Of a stretch of 64,000 nucleotides of DNA, positions 25,406-35,900 are shown piece after piece. The DNA comes from Verrucomicrobiia bacterium (GTDB lineage Bacteria > Verrucomicrobiota > Verrucomicrobiia > Limisphaerales > CAIMTB01): positions 1-64,000 of the forward strand of contig JAHCBA010000022.1 in the NCBI GenBank assembly GCA_019634625.1, read 5' to 3'. The notes under the pieces were generated by a model. It was given only the letters and a program-made list of their open reading frames with translations. It had not been told where the DNA came from and did no database searches. How positions within the stretch are numbered: the first letter of the stretch is position 1; every line of letters begins with the position of its first letter. The position numbers were made by a program, and so were the translations under genes.

Positions 25406-28400
25406 ATGAAGGCGCAGCCCACAACCCAACTTCATCTGTGGTCCCGGATCGTCGTTCTCGCCCTGCTGTCGGTGGCTCAGGGGCAGGCGGCACCGGCGAC
25501 CCTGCTGTTCGAGGAGGACTTTCGCCGGGGCATTCCGGGATGGACCTATGTGCAGCCGCCCGGGAACTACATCGATGGTCCGGGACTGTGGCAGTACGAC
25601 ATCGTGGACGGGGGGTTTGTGGAGCAGAGCAATATCTACACGGATTCGGCGACGGCCTCGACGACACGGACGGCGGTGATGCTGATCAACGACACGGTGG
25701 CGCCGGAGGCATTCACGTACCGGGCGAGGCTGATCGCGGGGGATGACGACGGGTTCGGGCTGATCTTCGGGTATCAGGGGGAGACCACGTTTTATCGTGT
25801 GACCTTTGCCCGCCAGAACCGGACGGGATGGCCGTTCACGGGGTGGAGCGTGGATCGGATGGAGGGCGGGGCGATCACGGACCTGTTCGGGGGTGGGATG
25901 CCGGACCATGTGCCGACATTCGTCAACACGGCGGGGATTCCGTTTGATGTGGTGATTGCCGTGGCGAACCAGCGGTTGACGCTGACGGTGGTCGAGGATC
26001 CGGAGGGGTTTGCGGCGGAGTATCCGCTGGTGGACGCGGGGGAACTGCCGACGCCGGTGGGGGGGCGCGTGGGATTGTTCAGTTGGGGGCAGCGGGGCGG
26101 GGTTCCCACCGGGTTTCGGATCCGCGATCCGGAGCTTTCCCCGACGGCGCTGGCGGGAGGGCCGGACCGGCTGGAGGGATGGACGCCCCTGATCACGCCG
26201 TCGGAGGATGGGAACGATGTGCTGGGCTCGGGCAACGGCGGGGTCCCGCTGTGGGGACTCGGGGTGCATGCGGGAGGGCCGACCGGATTGATCGAGAACA
26301 GCGACGCCTTTGCGGGCAACACGGATTTCAACCGGGTGGATTTCCCGGGCATCGTGCTGGTCGGCGGCGAGCCGACGTGGACGGACTACGTGTACAGCAT
26401 GCGGGTGCAGTCGCACGACGACGACGGGTTCGGGGCGGTGTTCCGGTTTCAGGACGAGCGGAACTTCTACCGGCTGGCGATGCGGCGGCAGGCCTCGACG
26501 ATCGGGGTGAAGACGGGTCTCTCGATTCAGAAGGCGGTGAACGGCGAGTTCACGGAGATTGCGGAGGAGACGGCGTTCATTCCTCCGATCAGCGTTCCGC
26601 TGGATCTGCACATCTCGATTTCCGGGAACCGGCTGCAGGTGTTGTTGATCGAGGATCCGGACGGCCATCAGGCCCGGGCGCATTTGTTCGGGCCGTACTC
26701 GATCGACGGAGGGACGGTCGATTCGGGGCGGATTGGGATTCTGAGCTGGGCGCAGAACTTCGTGGGCGGCGGGGCGAGGATGGCGGGCACGGAGGTGGAT
26801 CGGGTTCGGGTTCATGAAGTGAGCGGGGAGGCGTTGATGGTGGAGTCCGCCGTTGGGACGGCGACGCCGGCGCCAGGATTGCACGCCTACGCGATCGGGA
26901 CGGAGGTGACCGCCTCGGTGACGAGTCCGACGGAGGCGCAGCCTGGCGTGCGGCGAACTCCAGCGGGGTGGCGCGGACTGGGTTCGGTGCCGGCGTCGGG
27001 GACGGGCGGGACGGTGACGTTCACGATGGACCGGTTTTCGCGGCTGGAGTGGTTGTGGCAGACCGAGTACCGGGCTGCGATTGCGCAGGAAGGCACGGGC
27101 CGGGTGGTGGTGAACGGTGTGGAAGTGACGGGTGGCGAAGCGTGGCTGGTCGGGGCGCGGACGAACTCGATCCAGGCGGAAGCGGGTCCGGGATTTGTCT
27201 TCACGGGCTGGAGCGGGGATGTGGCATCGCGCAACGCGAACCTGACGATCACCGGCCGCCGTCCGCTGGCATTGACGGCGCGATTCGAGGTGGACACGGC
27301 CGGGGACGGACTGCCGGATGCGTGGAAGCTGAGTCACTTCGGCAGCCTCGACGTGGATCCGGACGGCGATCCGGATGGGGACGGGCGGACGAACCGGGAG
27401 GAGTACTGGCTGGGGACGAATCCGCTGGTGGCGGAACCGCGGCTGGCGGACAGCCCGATCCGTCCGACGCCGTTGATGAATGCGCAGCGGGATCCGTCGT
27501 TGCCCGGGGTGTGGGTGGTTGCCGATTTCGGGATGGGATTCCGGGGGGCTTGGGAGAACTCGAACCAGTTCCGCGGGGCTGACGATGCGGCGTGGTGGGG
27601 GGCGGACAACCTGGTGCCGAACGCGTCGTTTGACGGGCCGACCATGGTGGTGCGGGAGGAGCTGTGGAATCCGGACTGGAGGGACTACACGGTCGAGGCG
27701 GTGTTCAGCGTTGGGGACAACGATGGCAACACCGTGTTCATCCGGTACGGCGATCATCGGCACTACTACCGGGTCACGGTGAGCGCCGAGGCCAACAACG
27801 CGGCGTGGCGGGCGCCCTTCGGTCTGAGCGTGCAGAAGCGGTCCGGGGACACCTTCACGGAATTGCTGCGGGACGAGAGCTTCGCGACGGATCCGTTCGA
27901 TGTGTCGTATTACAAGCGGGTCCGGATCGGCATCACGGCGAGCGGTCCGGACTTCGAGGTGCGGGCCAGCGGTTGGGACACGCTGCTGGATCCGCCCGAA
28001 TGGACCGAGGACTGGGTGTTTGCGTTCAGCGACGCCGAGTTGACGTCGGGGCGTGCCGGGGTGGGGGTGTGGGGGCAGCAGGGAGGATCGAGTCCGACGG
28101 ATCTCAATCCCGTGGCGAACGGTGCCTTGATCGAATCCTTCGCCGTGCGGGTCGGCGGCGAGACGGTGCTGAGCGAGGACTGGAACGAGGCGGCGCTGCC
28201 GGGCGAACTGCCGACGGGTTGGGAACCGGTGGTCACGGACGGGGTGGCGGGGAACTGGGAGATGTCGGCGCACGGTTCGATCGTCGAGCGGTCGAGCGCC
28301 TTCGGGAGCACCAGCGGCGGCGTTGACACACTGCGTGGGGATGGCGCGGGTCCGGTTCTGGCGGGGCCCGCTCCCGGGACGGGGAATTACCTGATCGAGA

Positions 28401-29020
28401 TGAGCCTTCATCCGTTCGATGACGACGGGATCGGGTTTGTGTATGACCTGGTGGACCCGGAGAACTATGCGCGGGTGTTGTTTGTCAGCGAGGCGACGGC
28501 GGCGGGGCGGGTGCCGCAGGGGCTGAACGTCACGCGACGCGAGAGCGGGCAGTGGCGGGATGTCGTGGTGGGCGACGATTCGTTCGTGTATGTGCCGGGC
28601 GAGCCGTTTGAGGTGTGGTTCGCTTCGGTGGGGGGCACCTATCACCTGGTGGTGCGCCCGGTGGATCGTCCGGACGAGACCGTGACCTGGCGGTGGACGG
28701 ACAGTGCGGCGCGGGAGGGCGGCCGATTCGGGCTGGCGAGCTGGGGATCGAACCACGCGCACTACTCCCGGATGACGGTGTACGGTCTGGAGCCGGCGGG
28801 GGGGCCGGGCGGGTTGCGCATTGCCGGGGTGGCGCTGACGGAGGCCGGCATTGCGCTGACCATCGAAAACGCCAGCGGCACGCCCTACTCGGTTCAGATG
28901 ACGGAGAGTCTGTCGTCGCCGAACTGGGTCCTGGTGGCGGAAGGCCAGACCGGGGCGGTCTGGACGGGGCCGCTGCCCGCCGGATCGGCCGGTTACTGGC
29001 GACTGGTTCAGGTACCCTAA
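25406..29020 (+). CDS. Secreted multi-domain LamG-like / InlB-B-repeat / TSP3 protein
   Basis: 1204 residues with an N-terminal signal peptide (IVVLALLSVAQGQAAPA). Four concanavalin-like (LamG/TSP C-terminal-like) domains of about 200 residues recur at ~30-240, ~250-470, ~700-910 and ~920-1130; each has a DDDGFG-like turn and an FYR or YYRV strand. Between them lie a divergent InlB B-repeat (VFTGWSGDVASRNA) and a Ca-binding TSP3 motif (DPDGDPDGDGRTNREEYWLG). It probably binds carbohydrate or surfaces outside the cell. Twelve bp separate it from the pseudopilin gene. Confidence 0.85.
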   Translation: MKAQPTTQLHLWSRIVVLALLSVAQGQAAPATLLFEEDFRRGIPGWTYVQPPGNYIDGPGLWQYDIVDGGFVEQSNIYTDSATASTTRTAVMLINDTVAPEAFTYRARLIAGDDDGFGLIFGYQGETTFYRVTFARQNRTGWPFTGWSVDRMEGGAITDLFGGGMPDHVPTFVNTAGIPFDVVIAVANQRLTLTVVEDPEGFAAEYPLVDAGELPTPVGGRVGLFSWGQRGGVPTGFRIRDPELSPTALAGGPDRLEGWTPLITPSEDGNDVLGSGNGGVPLWGLGVHAGGPTGLIENSDAFAGNTDFNRVDFPGIVLVGGEPTWTDYVYSMRVQSHDDDGFGAVFRFQDERNFYRLAMRRQASTIGVKTGLSIQKAVNGEFTEIAEETAFIPPISVPLDLHISISGNRLQVLLIEDPDGHQARAHLFGPYSIDGGTVDSGRIGILSWAQNFVGGGARMAGTEVDRVRVHEVSGEALMVESAVGTATPAPGLHAYAIGTEVTASVTSPTEAQPGVRRTPAGWRGLGSVPASGTGGTVTFTMDRFSRLEWLWQTEYRAAIAQEGTGRVVVNGVEVTGGEAWLVGARTNSIQAEAGPGFVFTGWSGDVASRNANLTITGRRPLALTARFEVDTAGDGLPDAWKLSHFGSLDVDPDGDPDGDGRTNREEYWLGTNPLVAEPRLADSPIRPTPLMNAQRDPSLPGVWVVADFGMGFRGAWENSNQFRGADDAAWWGADNLVPNASFDGPTMVVREELWNPDWRDYTVEAVFSVGDNDGNTVFIRYGDHRHYYRVTVSAEANNAAWRAPFGLSVQKRSGDTFTELLRDESFATDPFDVSYYKRVRIGITASGPDFEVRASGWDTLLDPPEWTEDWVFAFSDAELTSGRAGVGVWGQQGGSSPTDLNPVANGALIESFAVRVGGETVLSEDWNEAALPGELPTGWEPVVTDGVAGNWEMSAHGSIVERSSAFGSTSGGVDTLRGDGAGPVLAGPAPGTGNYLIEMSLHPFDDDGIGFVYDLVDPENYARVLFVSEATAAGRVPQGLNVTRRESGQWRDVVVGDDSFVYVPGEPFEVWFASVGGTYHLVVRPVDRPDETVTWRWTDSAAREGGRFGLASWGSNHAHYSRMTVYGLEPAGGPGGLRIAGVALTEAGIALTIENASGTPYSVQMTESLSSPNWVLVAEGQTGAVWTGPLPAGSAGYWRLVQVP

Positions 29021-29032
29021 CCGGCTACCGGG

Positions 29033-29737
29033 ATGACTGCCTCACGCGAACGGGGGAGAGGGCCGGGGTTCACGCTCATCGAGCTTCTGGTGGTGATCGC
29101 CATCATCGCGATCCTGGCCTCGATGCTGCTGCCGGCGCTGGCCAGCGGCAAGGAGCGGGCACGCCGCACGGGCTGCCTCAACAACCTGAAGCAGCAACTG
29201 GTCGGGATGTTCCTCTACGAGGAGGATTTTCCGACCTGGTATTATTACACGCGGGATATCGGCGACGACGGGGCGCCGCAGTCGCTTTACCCGCGGTACG
29301 TGTCGAACGTGGGATCCTTCCTCTGCCCGGCGACCCGGAATGTGATCCGGACGGAGCTTCGAGACCGGCTGGGACGCATCCGCGATCTGGATGTCAATGC
29401 GGTGGGGCGCCTCGATGACCGGGGCGGTCACAGCTACGAGTACTTCGGGTTTTACGAGACCGGTCCGGCCCCGGCGGGACACAACGTCCGCAAGACCCCG
29501 CAGACGGTGGCACCCTGGGTTTCGAGCATCGTGCTGGTGCTGGATGGCGACGACAGCGGGGCGAACAATTGTCCGGACCGGACGGACAACCACGATCGGA
29601 AGGGGTGGAACTGGGGATTCGCGGATGGGCACGCCCGGTGGATCACACGCCGGCAGACGGCCAAGGCCCTTCGCGACAGTTTCATGACCAGCGGCACGAA
29701 CTGCCCGGAGGATGGCAGCCTGCTCAATGGGTACTGA
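29033..29737 (+). CDS. Prepilin-type pseudopilin (type II secretion G-like)
   Basis: 234 residues. The type IV prepilin cleavage site and helix are clear: [20 protein letters not shown], with Glu at +5 after the G/F cut. The C-terminal domain has the NNLKQQ and FADGHARWI elements typical of the DUF1559-like pseudopilin families expanded in Planctomycetes and Verrucomicrobia. It probably lies in the inner membrane or a pseudopilus. It overlaps the next gene by 11 bp and follows the secreted protein gene. Confidence 0.92.
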   Translation: MTASRERGRGPGFTLIELLVVIAIIAILASMLLPALASGKERARRTGCLNNLKQQLVGMFLYEEDFPTWYYYTRDIGDDGAPQSLYPRYVSNVGSFLCPATRNVIRTELRDRLGRIRDLDVNAVGRLDDRGGHSYEYFGFYETGPAPAGHNVRKTPQTVAPWVSSIVLVLDGDDSGANNCPDRTDNHDRKGWNWGFADGHARWITRRQTAKALRDSFMTSGTNCPEDGSLLNGY

Positions 29738-30851
29738 TCGGCCGCGCGTGCGGGGTTGGGGAAGCCTGGTCGTCACGGGCCTGCTGCTGGCAGGCCTCGT
29801 CGGTGGATGCGGCCGGGGCCCCGGGGACCGTTTGTGGACATTCAAGACGAACGATCGGATTGCGTCCTCGCCGGCATTGGGTGCGGAAGGGAGCATCCTC
29901 TTCGGTTCCGAGGACGGGCGGATTTACAGCGTCAGCCCGGGCGGCCGGTTGAATTGGGTCCACGAGACGGACTCGCGGGTGACCGCGACGCCCGCGGTGG
30001 GAGGGGACGGGAGCCTCCATGTCGGATCGGGCGACGGGTATCTGTACCGGTTGAGTGACTCGGGAGAGAGGCTGTGGCGATATGACGCCGGTGCGCCGAT
30101 CGCCTCCTCACCGACGCTGGACACGTTGGGGAACGTGTATTTCGGCTCCGAGGACGGTGTCTTTCACGCCGTCTCCGCTGCGGGGGAAGTCCGGTGGGCG
30201 TATTTCGGAAGCCGGCCGATCGTGGCGTCGCCTGTGCTGGACGCGAACGGGGTCTTGTATGTGGGAACCCGGGGGCCGGAAGGCAGGCTGATTGCCGTCG
30301 ATGTGGAGGGAGGGATCCGGTGGGAGTTTGAGGTGGAGAGCGGGATTGCGGGGTCCTGCGGACTGGGCGCGGATGGCTTGATTGTTTTCGGGGGCATGGA
30401 CGGCCGGGTGTATGCGCTGGATTCGACGGGCACGCCGAACTGGGTTTTCCAGACGGAGGCGGAGATCGCGGGGTCTCCGGCAATCGGCGCGGATGGCACA
30501 GTGTACATCGGCTCGACGGATGGGCATCTCTACGCGATCGCCGCGGGCGGAGGATTCCTGTGGCGGTATCGAACCGACGGACAGGTGCGGTCATCGCCCG
30601 CGTTGGGGAGTGATGGAACGATCTACATCGGTTCCCGGGACGCGCGGTTGCACGCGGTCAGTCCGCGGGGGGAGTTGCTGTGGCAGGGGAAGGCGGCGTG
30701 GGAATTCGATTCGTCGCCGGTGCTGACCGACGGGGTGTTGTATGTCGGGGCGGGGGATGGCCGGCTCCATGCCTTCCGGATCGAGGGCGGGCTGGCGGGG
30801 GCGCCATGGCCGCTGTTTCGGGGCAATCCGGCCCGGACGGGTTTCCGGTAG
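29727..30851 (+). CDS. PQQ-like beta-propeller lipoprotein
   Basis: 374 residues. The N-terminus [17 protein letters not shown] is a lipoprotein signal with the lipobox LVGGC. The rest is a repeated propeller of about eight blades, each with [20 protein letters not shown]-like units and a following Trp (LWRY, WVF). This is the PQQ-binding-like/BamB-like fold; without visible dehydrogenase residues it is more likely a scaffold than an enzyme. ATG 29727 is chosen because it puts the signal peptide at the start; it overlaps the pseudopilin end by 11 bp. Confidence 0.88.
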   Translation: MGTDRPRVRGWGSLVVTGLLLAGLVGGCGRGPGDRLWTFKTNDRIASSPALGAEGSILFGSEDGRIYSVSPGGRLNWVHETDSRVTATPAVGGDGSLHVGSGDGYLYRLSDSGERLWRYDAGAPIASSPTLDTLGNVYFGSEDGVFHAVSAAGEVRWAYFGSRPIVASPVLDANGVLYVGTRGPEGRLIAVDVEGGIRWEFEVESGIAGSCGLGADGLIVFGGMDGRVYALDSTGTPNWVFQTEAEIAGSPAIGADGTVYIGSTDGHLYAIAAGGGFLWRYRTDGQVRSSPALGSDGTIYIGSRDARLHAVSPRGELLWQGKAAWEFDSSPVLTDGVLYVGAGDGRLHAFRIEGGLAGAPWPLFRGNPARTGFR

Positions 30852-30957
30852 GGCGGTGGGACGGGGAGGAGGAAGGTTTGCGAGTCCACATCGCATTGCA
30901 CCCCGGCTTTGCGGCTTCTCGTGCTCGGATTTCTGCTCACCCAGTCGTTGGCCCATG

Positions 30958-31122
30958 AGTCGGGGTCGGGGTCGGAATCGGAATCGAAAGGGAGGATATG
31001 GGTTCTCGGGCATGCAAACGAAGGGGGGACAGCGGGGGAGTGCGGTTCGTGAGGTGCCGGGCGGGAATCGAGTCGGAGGAGACGATACCGATACCGATAC
31101 CGACCCCGACGCCGATGCCGAT
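30958..31122. repeat. TCG-phased hexanucleotide microsatellites (two arrays)
   Basis: At 30958-30990 TCGGGG and TCGGAA units run in tandem on the plus strand. At 31084-31122 the minus strand reads TCGGTA three times, then TCGGGG, TCGGCG and TCGGCA. In both, TCG recurs every 6 bp while the other three bases vary. The intergenic stretch 30852-32151 holds no credible gene. Confidence 0.8.
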
Positions 31123-31184
31123 TGGAAGACCGCCAACCAAGCGCTTGGGAGGCCGTGTCTGACCGAACCTCCTGCGGACTGGTC

Positions 31185-31293
31185 TCTGCGACCCCTCGCG
31201 GGGTCGTGAACGGGGGGAGGCAATCGTTCCGGGGGTCGAACCCGCGGAGCGGGGTTCGACCCCCGGCTAATGTCTGGAAACCCTCCGGGTTTC
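31185..31293. repeat. 106-bp palindromic interspersed repeat (copy 2)
   Basis: Second copy of the element at 9648-9753. It begins TCTGCGACCCC, includes the long hairpin GGGGTCGAACCC..GGGTTCGACCCC, and ends CGGCTAATGTCTGGAAACCC plus TCCGGGTTTC. Stem bases differ from copy 1 but pairing is kept. Confidence 0.8.
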
Positions 31294-31408
31294 TTCGATC
31301 AGAGGGGGGAACAATACGGGGTAGGGAGGGAGCCGCGTTGGTGCGAGGGATGGCGGGGGTGTCAGGGCCCGTCGCGGCGCCGTGCGCCCTGTTCACCCGT
31401 CACGTTCC

Positions 31409-31602
31409 ATCGAAATCGAAATCGTGATCGGAATCGGTATCGACAGGAGGCAGGAAGCTTCGCGCATCCCCGGAGGTCGTTCCGGTTCGATTCCGACGGC
31501 GACGGGCCCCTCGTCGTATCCCTCGACCGATCGCATCTCCGACACCATGGAGATGCGCCCGGGTTCCTCTCGTACTCGTAATCGTAATCGTAATCGTACT
31601 CG
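31409..31602. repeat. TCG-phased hexanucleotide microsatellites (two arrays)
   Basis: 31409-31442 reads as TCGAAA, TCGAAA, TCGTGA, TCGGAA, TCGGTA units. 31570-31602 reads TCGTAC, TCGTAA three times, TCGTAC. A short further one on the minus strand lies near 31698-31720 (TCGTCC). No gene is visible here. Confidence 0.75.
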
Positions 31603-31751
31603 CCCAGCCCAGTTCGCATGCGGAATGGGACGTCCGAACACGATCGAACGCATCGCACCCGCCGCAAGGCGACCCTCGAAGGGGTGCATCTGCGGGATCG
31701 AGGACGAGGACGAGTACCGCCCTTCGGGCTGAGTACGAGTCGTGCGGGGGG

Positions 31752-32090
31752 TGGATTGGGAGGCTCACGCTGAAGCGTGTACACCCAACGGTTTTGGCGG
31801 TGCGGGGACGATGGGGGCGCGGGCGATGGGGTGTCGGGTGGAATGGGAGGCTCACGCTGAAGCGTGTACACCCAACGGTCCTGGCGGTGCGGGGACGATG
31901 GGGGCGCGGGCGATGGGGTGTCGGGGTGGTTTGGGGGGCTCACGCTGAAGCGTGTACACCCAACGGTCCTGGCGGTGCGGGGACGATGGGTGTGCTGGCG
32001 ATGGGGTGTCGGGGTGGATTGGGAGGCTCACGCTGAAGCGTGTACACCCAACGGTTTTGGCGGTGCGGGGACGATGGGGGTGCCCGGGGG
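31752..32090. repeat. Tandem repeat, four copies of ~88 bp
   Basis: The unit contains GGCTCACGCTGAAGCGTGTA and then CACCCAACGG, with copies at 31762, 31849, 31937 and 32025 (periods 87-88 bp). Each has a small hairpin CACGC-TGAA-GCGTG. Rightward ORFs through it only translate the repeat and are not believed to be genes. Confidence 0.9.
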
Positions 32091-32151
32091 CATCGGGGGA
32101 GGCGGGGTACGGGATTGCCTGACGGGGACGGGGGCCCATGATGCGGGCCGC

Positions 32152-32694
32152 ATGATGACGTTACTGGTGGGAACGAACCGTCCCGGGAGCAACACGCGGA
32201 AGGTTGCGGCCATTCTCGAGGGGCATTATCGGGAGCTTGGGGTGCCGCTGGAGGTGATCGATCTGGCGCGACTGCCGCTGGAGGTGTTTCTGCCGACGGC
32301 GTACGCGGAGAAACCGGCGTCGTTCGGGCCGTTCGGGGAGGCGGTGCTGCGGGCGGACGGGCTGCACGTGGTGACGCCGGAATACAACGGGGGTTTTCCT
32401 GGGGTGCTGAAGTACTTCATCGACATGCTGAAGTTCCCGGAGAGTTTCGAGCGGAGGCCGGTGTGTTTCACCGGGGTGGCGGCGGGGCTGTGGGGGGCGT
32501 TGCGGCCGGTGGAGCAGTTGCAGGCGATCTTCGGGTACCGGAATGCGTACCTCTATCCCGAGCGGGTGTTCATCCCGCGGGTCCATGAGGAACTCGACGG
32601 GGAGGGGCGGTTGAAGAGTGCGGATTTGAATGCGCGGTTGAAGGCGCAGGCGGAGGGGTTTGTGGAATTTGTGAAGCGGAATGGCCGGGGCTGA
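32152..32694 (+). CDS. NAD(P)H-dependent FMN reductase family flavoprotein
   Basis: 180 residues, flavodoxin-like fold. The FMN phosphate loop is LLVGTNRPGSNTRKVA near the N-terminus and the second flavin loop is VVTPEYNGGFPGVLKYFID, the family hallmark. Such enzymes reduce FMN, quinones, azo dyes or chromate with NAD(P)H. Start ATG 32152 or 32155 (MMTLL). It stands alone between repeat regions, directly after the ~88-bp tandem repeats. Confidence 0.9.
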   Translation: MMTLLVGTNRPGSNTRKVAAILEGHYRELGVPLEVIDLARLPLEVFLPTAYAEKPASFGPFGEAVLRADGLHVVTPEYNGGFPGVLKYFIDMLKFPESFERRPVCFTGVAAGLWGALRPVEQLQAIFGYRNAYLYPERVFIPRVHEELDGEGRLKSADLNARLKAQAEGFVEFVKRNGRG

Positions 32695-32734
32695 CGGGTC
32701 GCTGAAGGGGTGCATTCCGGGATTGGCGGTATCG

Positions 32735-32893
32735 GTGCATCCCGGAGTTGTGGGTGGAGGCGCGAACTTCGCGAAGCATCGCCTCGGAGGGCCGGGTTCA
32801 ACGAGGCCGCAACGATGGGGTGCGTTGGGATGAGGACTCGCGGAGCTCGTCCCTCCGATCTGCTGCCTCCTCACCGACAATTCCGGGATGCAC
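32735..32893. repeat. 159-bp interspersed repeat with terminal inverted repeats (copy 2)
   Basis: Begins GTGCATCCCGGAGTTGTGG and ends CCGACAATTCCGGGATGCAC. Same length as copy 1 (9426-9584) with the shared core GACTCGCGGAGCTCGTCCCT. A fragment of the same left end (GTGCATTCCGG) stands about 26 bp upstream, near 32709. Confidence 0.88.
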
Positions 32894-32939
32894 GGTGGCG
32901 GTATGGCTGGCCTGCCATCGCCTTGAGCATCCTGAGGAA

Positions 32940-35900
32940 TCAAGGTACGAGCCGGCGCCATTCGGGGAGGGAACGGAGGGGGGCGAAGCGGGGATCGCCG
33001 GAGGCGACGGTGCGAAGGTTATTGGCGTTGGGATCGGTGAGGCGCCGGGTGTCGCTGATTTCGAGGGCTTTGGCGAGGGCGGGGAGGGCGTCGTTGGGTT
33101 TCTGGAGGGTGGCGAGGACGCCGGCGTAGTCGTACCAGGCTTCGGCGCTGTTGGGGGCGGCCTGGACGAGTTTGGCGAGGGTCCGTTCGAGGCGTTCGCC
33201 GTCGTTGAGCTGGGCGTAGGTCTGGGCGGCGGCGATGAGGGTGTTGGGATCGACGCCGGGGAGATCGATCAACTGGTCGAGGACGATCTTGGCGCGGATG
33301 GGCTGGCGGAGCTGGAGGTAGGCGGCGGCGAGGTAGGAGCCGGTGGTGGGGTTGGTGGGGGCGTCGCGCCATCCGGGTTCGAGCTGGGCGACGACGCTGG
33401 CGAAGACCTGGGTGGCCTGGTTGACGAGCTGGTTGTCGAGGTAGGTCTGGGCGAGGGCGAGGGCGTTGGCGACGTTGGCGGGGTTGGTGCGGAACATCTC
33501 CTCCTGCTGCTGGAACTGCTGGCGGGCGAGGGCGTACTGGGTGGCGCTGCCCTGCATCCGTTCGAGGTCATTGATGAGCTGGACAATGGCGGCGCTGAAG
33601 GGGTCGAGACGGAGGGCGGTGTTGGCGATGAGGAGGGCGTCGTCGATGCGGCCGACCATGGAAAGGATCTGGGCGTAGCGGAAGACGGCCTCGGGGCTGT
33701 AGGGGCAGAACGCGAAGGCCTGGCGGAAGGCGAAGTCGGCCTCCTTGATCATGCGCTGCTGTTCGTCGAGGGACCTGGCGTTGTTGACGCGCCAGGCATA
33801 GACGCCACCGATGCTGCTGCGGAGTTTGGAGTAGGCCTTCTGGGCGTTGTCGTCGCGGATGAACTTCCGGTCGCCCTTGAAGCCGGTGAAGTTGCGGCGG
33901 ACATAGACGCGCTCGACGAAGTCGCAGATCTCCTGGACGGGGGTGTCGTAGTCGATCCAGTCACCGATGAGCCGTTCGGAATACTGGCGCCAGAAGGCGT
34001 GGTCGCGCTGGAGGGTATCCTCGTCGAGGCGGGCGAGGGGTTCGCGGTTGATCTTCATGATGATCCCGTGAGGGGTGAGGTGGGGATACATCCATTCGAG
34101 GGGGAAGCTCTCCTCGATGAAGAAATCGTGATCGGGGTTCTGGTCGAAGATGACGCGGCAGAGGAGGGCGTTGATCGACATGACGGCGACCTGGCCGGCG
34201 ACGGTGACGCGGCCATTGACCTCGCGGACGTCCTCGCCGGGGCGGAGCTGGTTGAGGTTTTTCCGCTGGAAGGCGTCGGTCATGTAGTCGTTGTAGCAGC
34301 GGGCGGATTCCTCCGGGGTGGGGGTGTGGATTTCGAGTTCGGGATACACGCCGCCGAGGGAGGGGGCGATCAGGCCGGGGAAGGCTTCCTCGAGGATGCG
34401 GCGGCCCATGCGGATGCGGGCGGCGGTGGAGAGGTCCTGGGCGACGAGGCGCCGGACGTCGGTGGAGAGGGGCAGTTGGGCGACGAGATCGGCGCGGTAG
34501 AGGGAATCCGGTTGCGAGGCGAAGGCCTGGCGACGGCCGGGGCGGTCGGCGGGAGGGAGGGCATCGAGTTCGGGATCGAGGCGGCGCCGGGCCTGGAACT
34601 CATGCTTGATGAGGCGGTTGAGATCGGAGGCGAGGGCGGAGGCGAGGCGGCGTTCGGAGGCGCCGGAGGCGAGGCGGTCGCGGGTCTTCTGGGAGAGCAG
34701 GCCGGATAGATGGGCGGCGAAGGGGTCGCGGTCGGGGCCTTCCCGGAGGCGGGCGGCGAGCTGGGGGACATCGGTGAAGTGATCCGGCTTGAGCCAGGAG
34801 GAGCCGGCGCGGCGGCGGGTTTCGACGGCGTCCCCGAAGCGGAAGAGGAGGCGGTCGAGGGGGGCGACGGCACGGGCGAGGCCGTTGGTGTAGAGGGCCC
34901 GTTCGCGTTCGCGCCGGCTGCGGAGCATTTCCTGGAGGAAGGGGGTGTCGAGGGGGACCTGGGCGCTCTTGTTGTAGTGGGCGCGGATGTAACTGAGGTA
35001 GGTGCCGTCGGCGAGGGCGTTCTGGGTGATGAGATAGACATCGCGGCGGTCGAAGTCGGGATCGCGCTTCTTGCGGGGGGGGGTGAAGCTTTCGCAGAAG
35101 ATCATGTAGGTCGGATTGAACCGGCCGGGGTCGGTACCGCCGAAGAGGATGGTATTTCGGGTCATCTCCGGGAAGAGCGGCTGGCCGTCGGGCCCGTTGA
35201 AGGGCGGGGTGAACATGTCGTGGCCGAACCAGTAGCCGAAGAGGTGACCGCGCTGCTCGTTGTCGGCCCAGTGGGACAGCATGGGTTTCACCGGGAGGAG
35301 GGCGAAGAGGACGAGGAGGGGGCGGAGGGGGGCCTGGAGGGGGTTGCGGACCAGGAGGGTGAGGGCGGCGACGGCGAGGCCGAGGGCGAAGAGGCTGGCG
35401 AGGCGGTCCACGAAGGAGTCGGTGGGACCGATGCCGAAGAAGTAGGCGGGCTGATTGGGGGCGAAGAGTTCGATCCAGCCGAAGGTGGCGGCGCCGACGA
35501 AGACGGCGATGCCGACGGCCCCGGCGGAGGCGAGGGTGGTCCAGCGGCGGGAGGCGTGGTATTCGACGGCGAGACTGGCGGCGAGGAGGGCGAGGCCGTA
35601 CCCGACGCCCATGGCGATGACGACATGGGAGGCGGTGAAGAAGACCTTGATCAGGCCGCGGCTGGTGCGGTCGGGGTTGGGGTTGAGGAGCCAGAGGAGG
35701 AGGAAGGCGAGGCAGATGTAGATGGCGGTGAGGCCGATCATCCAGCCCTTCTCGTTCTTGCGGAGGCGGGCCCAGAAGAGGAAGGGGACGAGGGCGATGA
35801 GGAGATAGACGAGGTTGAACTCCTCGACGGCGCCCTCGAAGAGCATGAGGACCTGGTCGAAGAGGCGGCCGGCTTCGAGGGAGGGATTGGTCTTCTCGTA

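Noticed and set aside
31742-32036. Short plus-strand ORFs repeating EAHAEACTPNG
   Set aside because: Translation of the ~88-bp tandem repeat.
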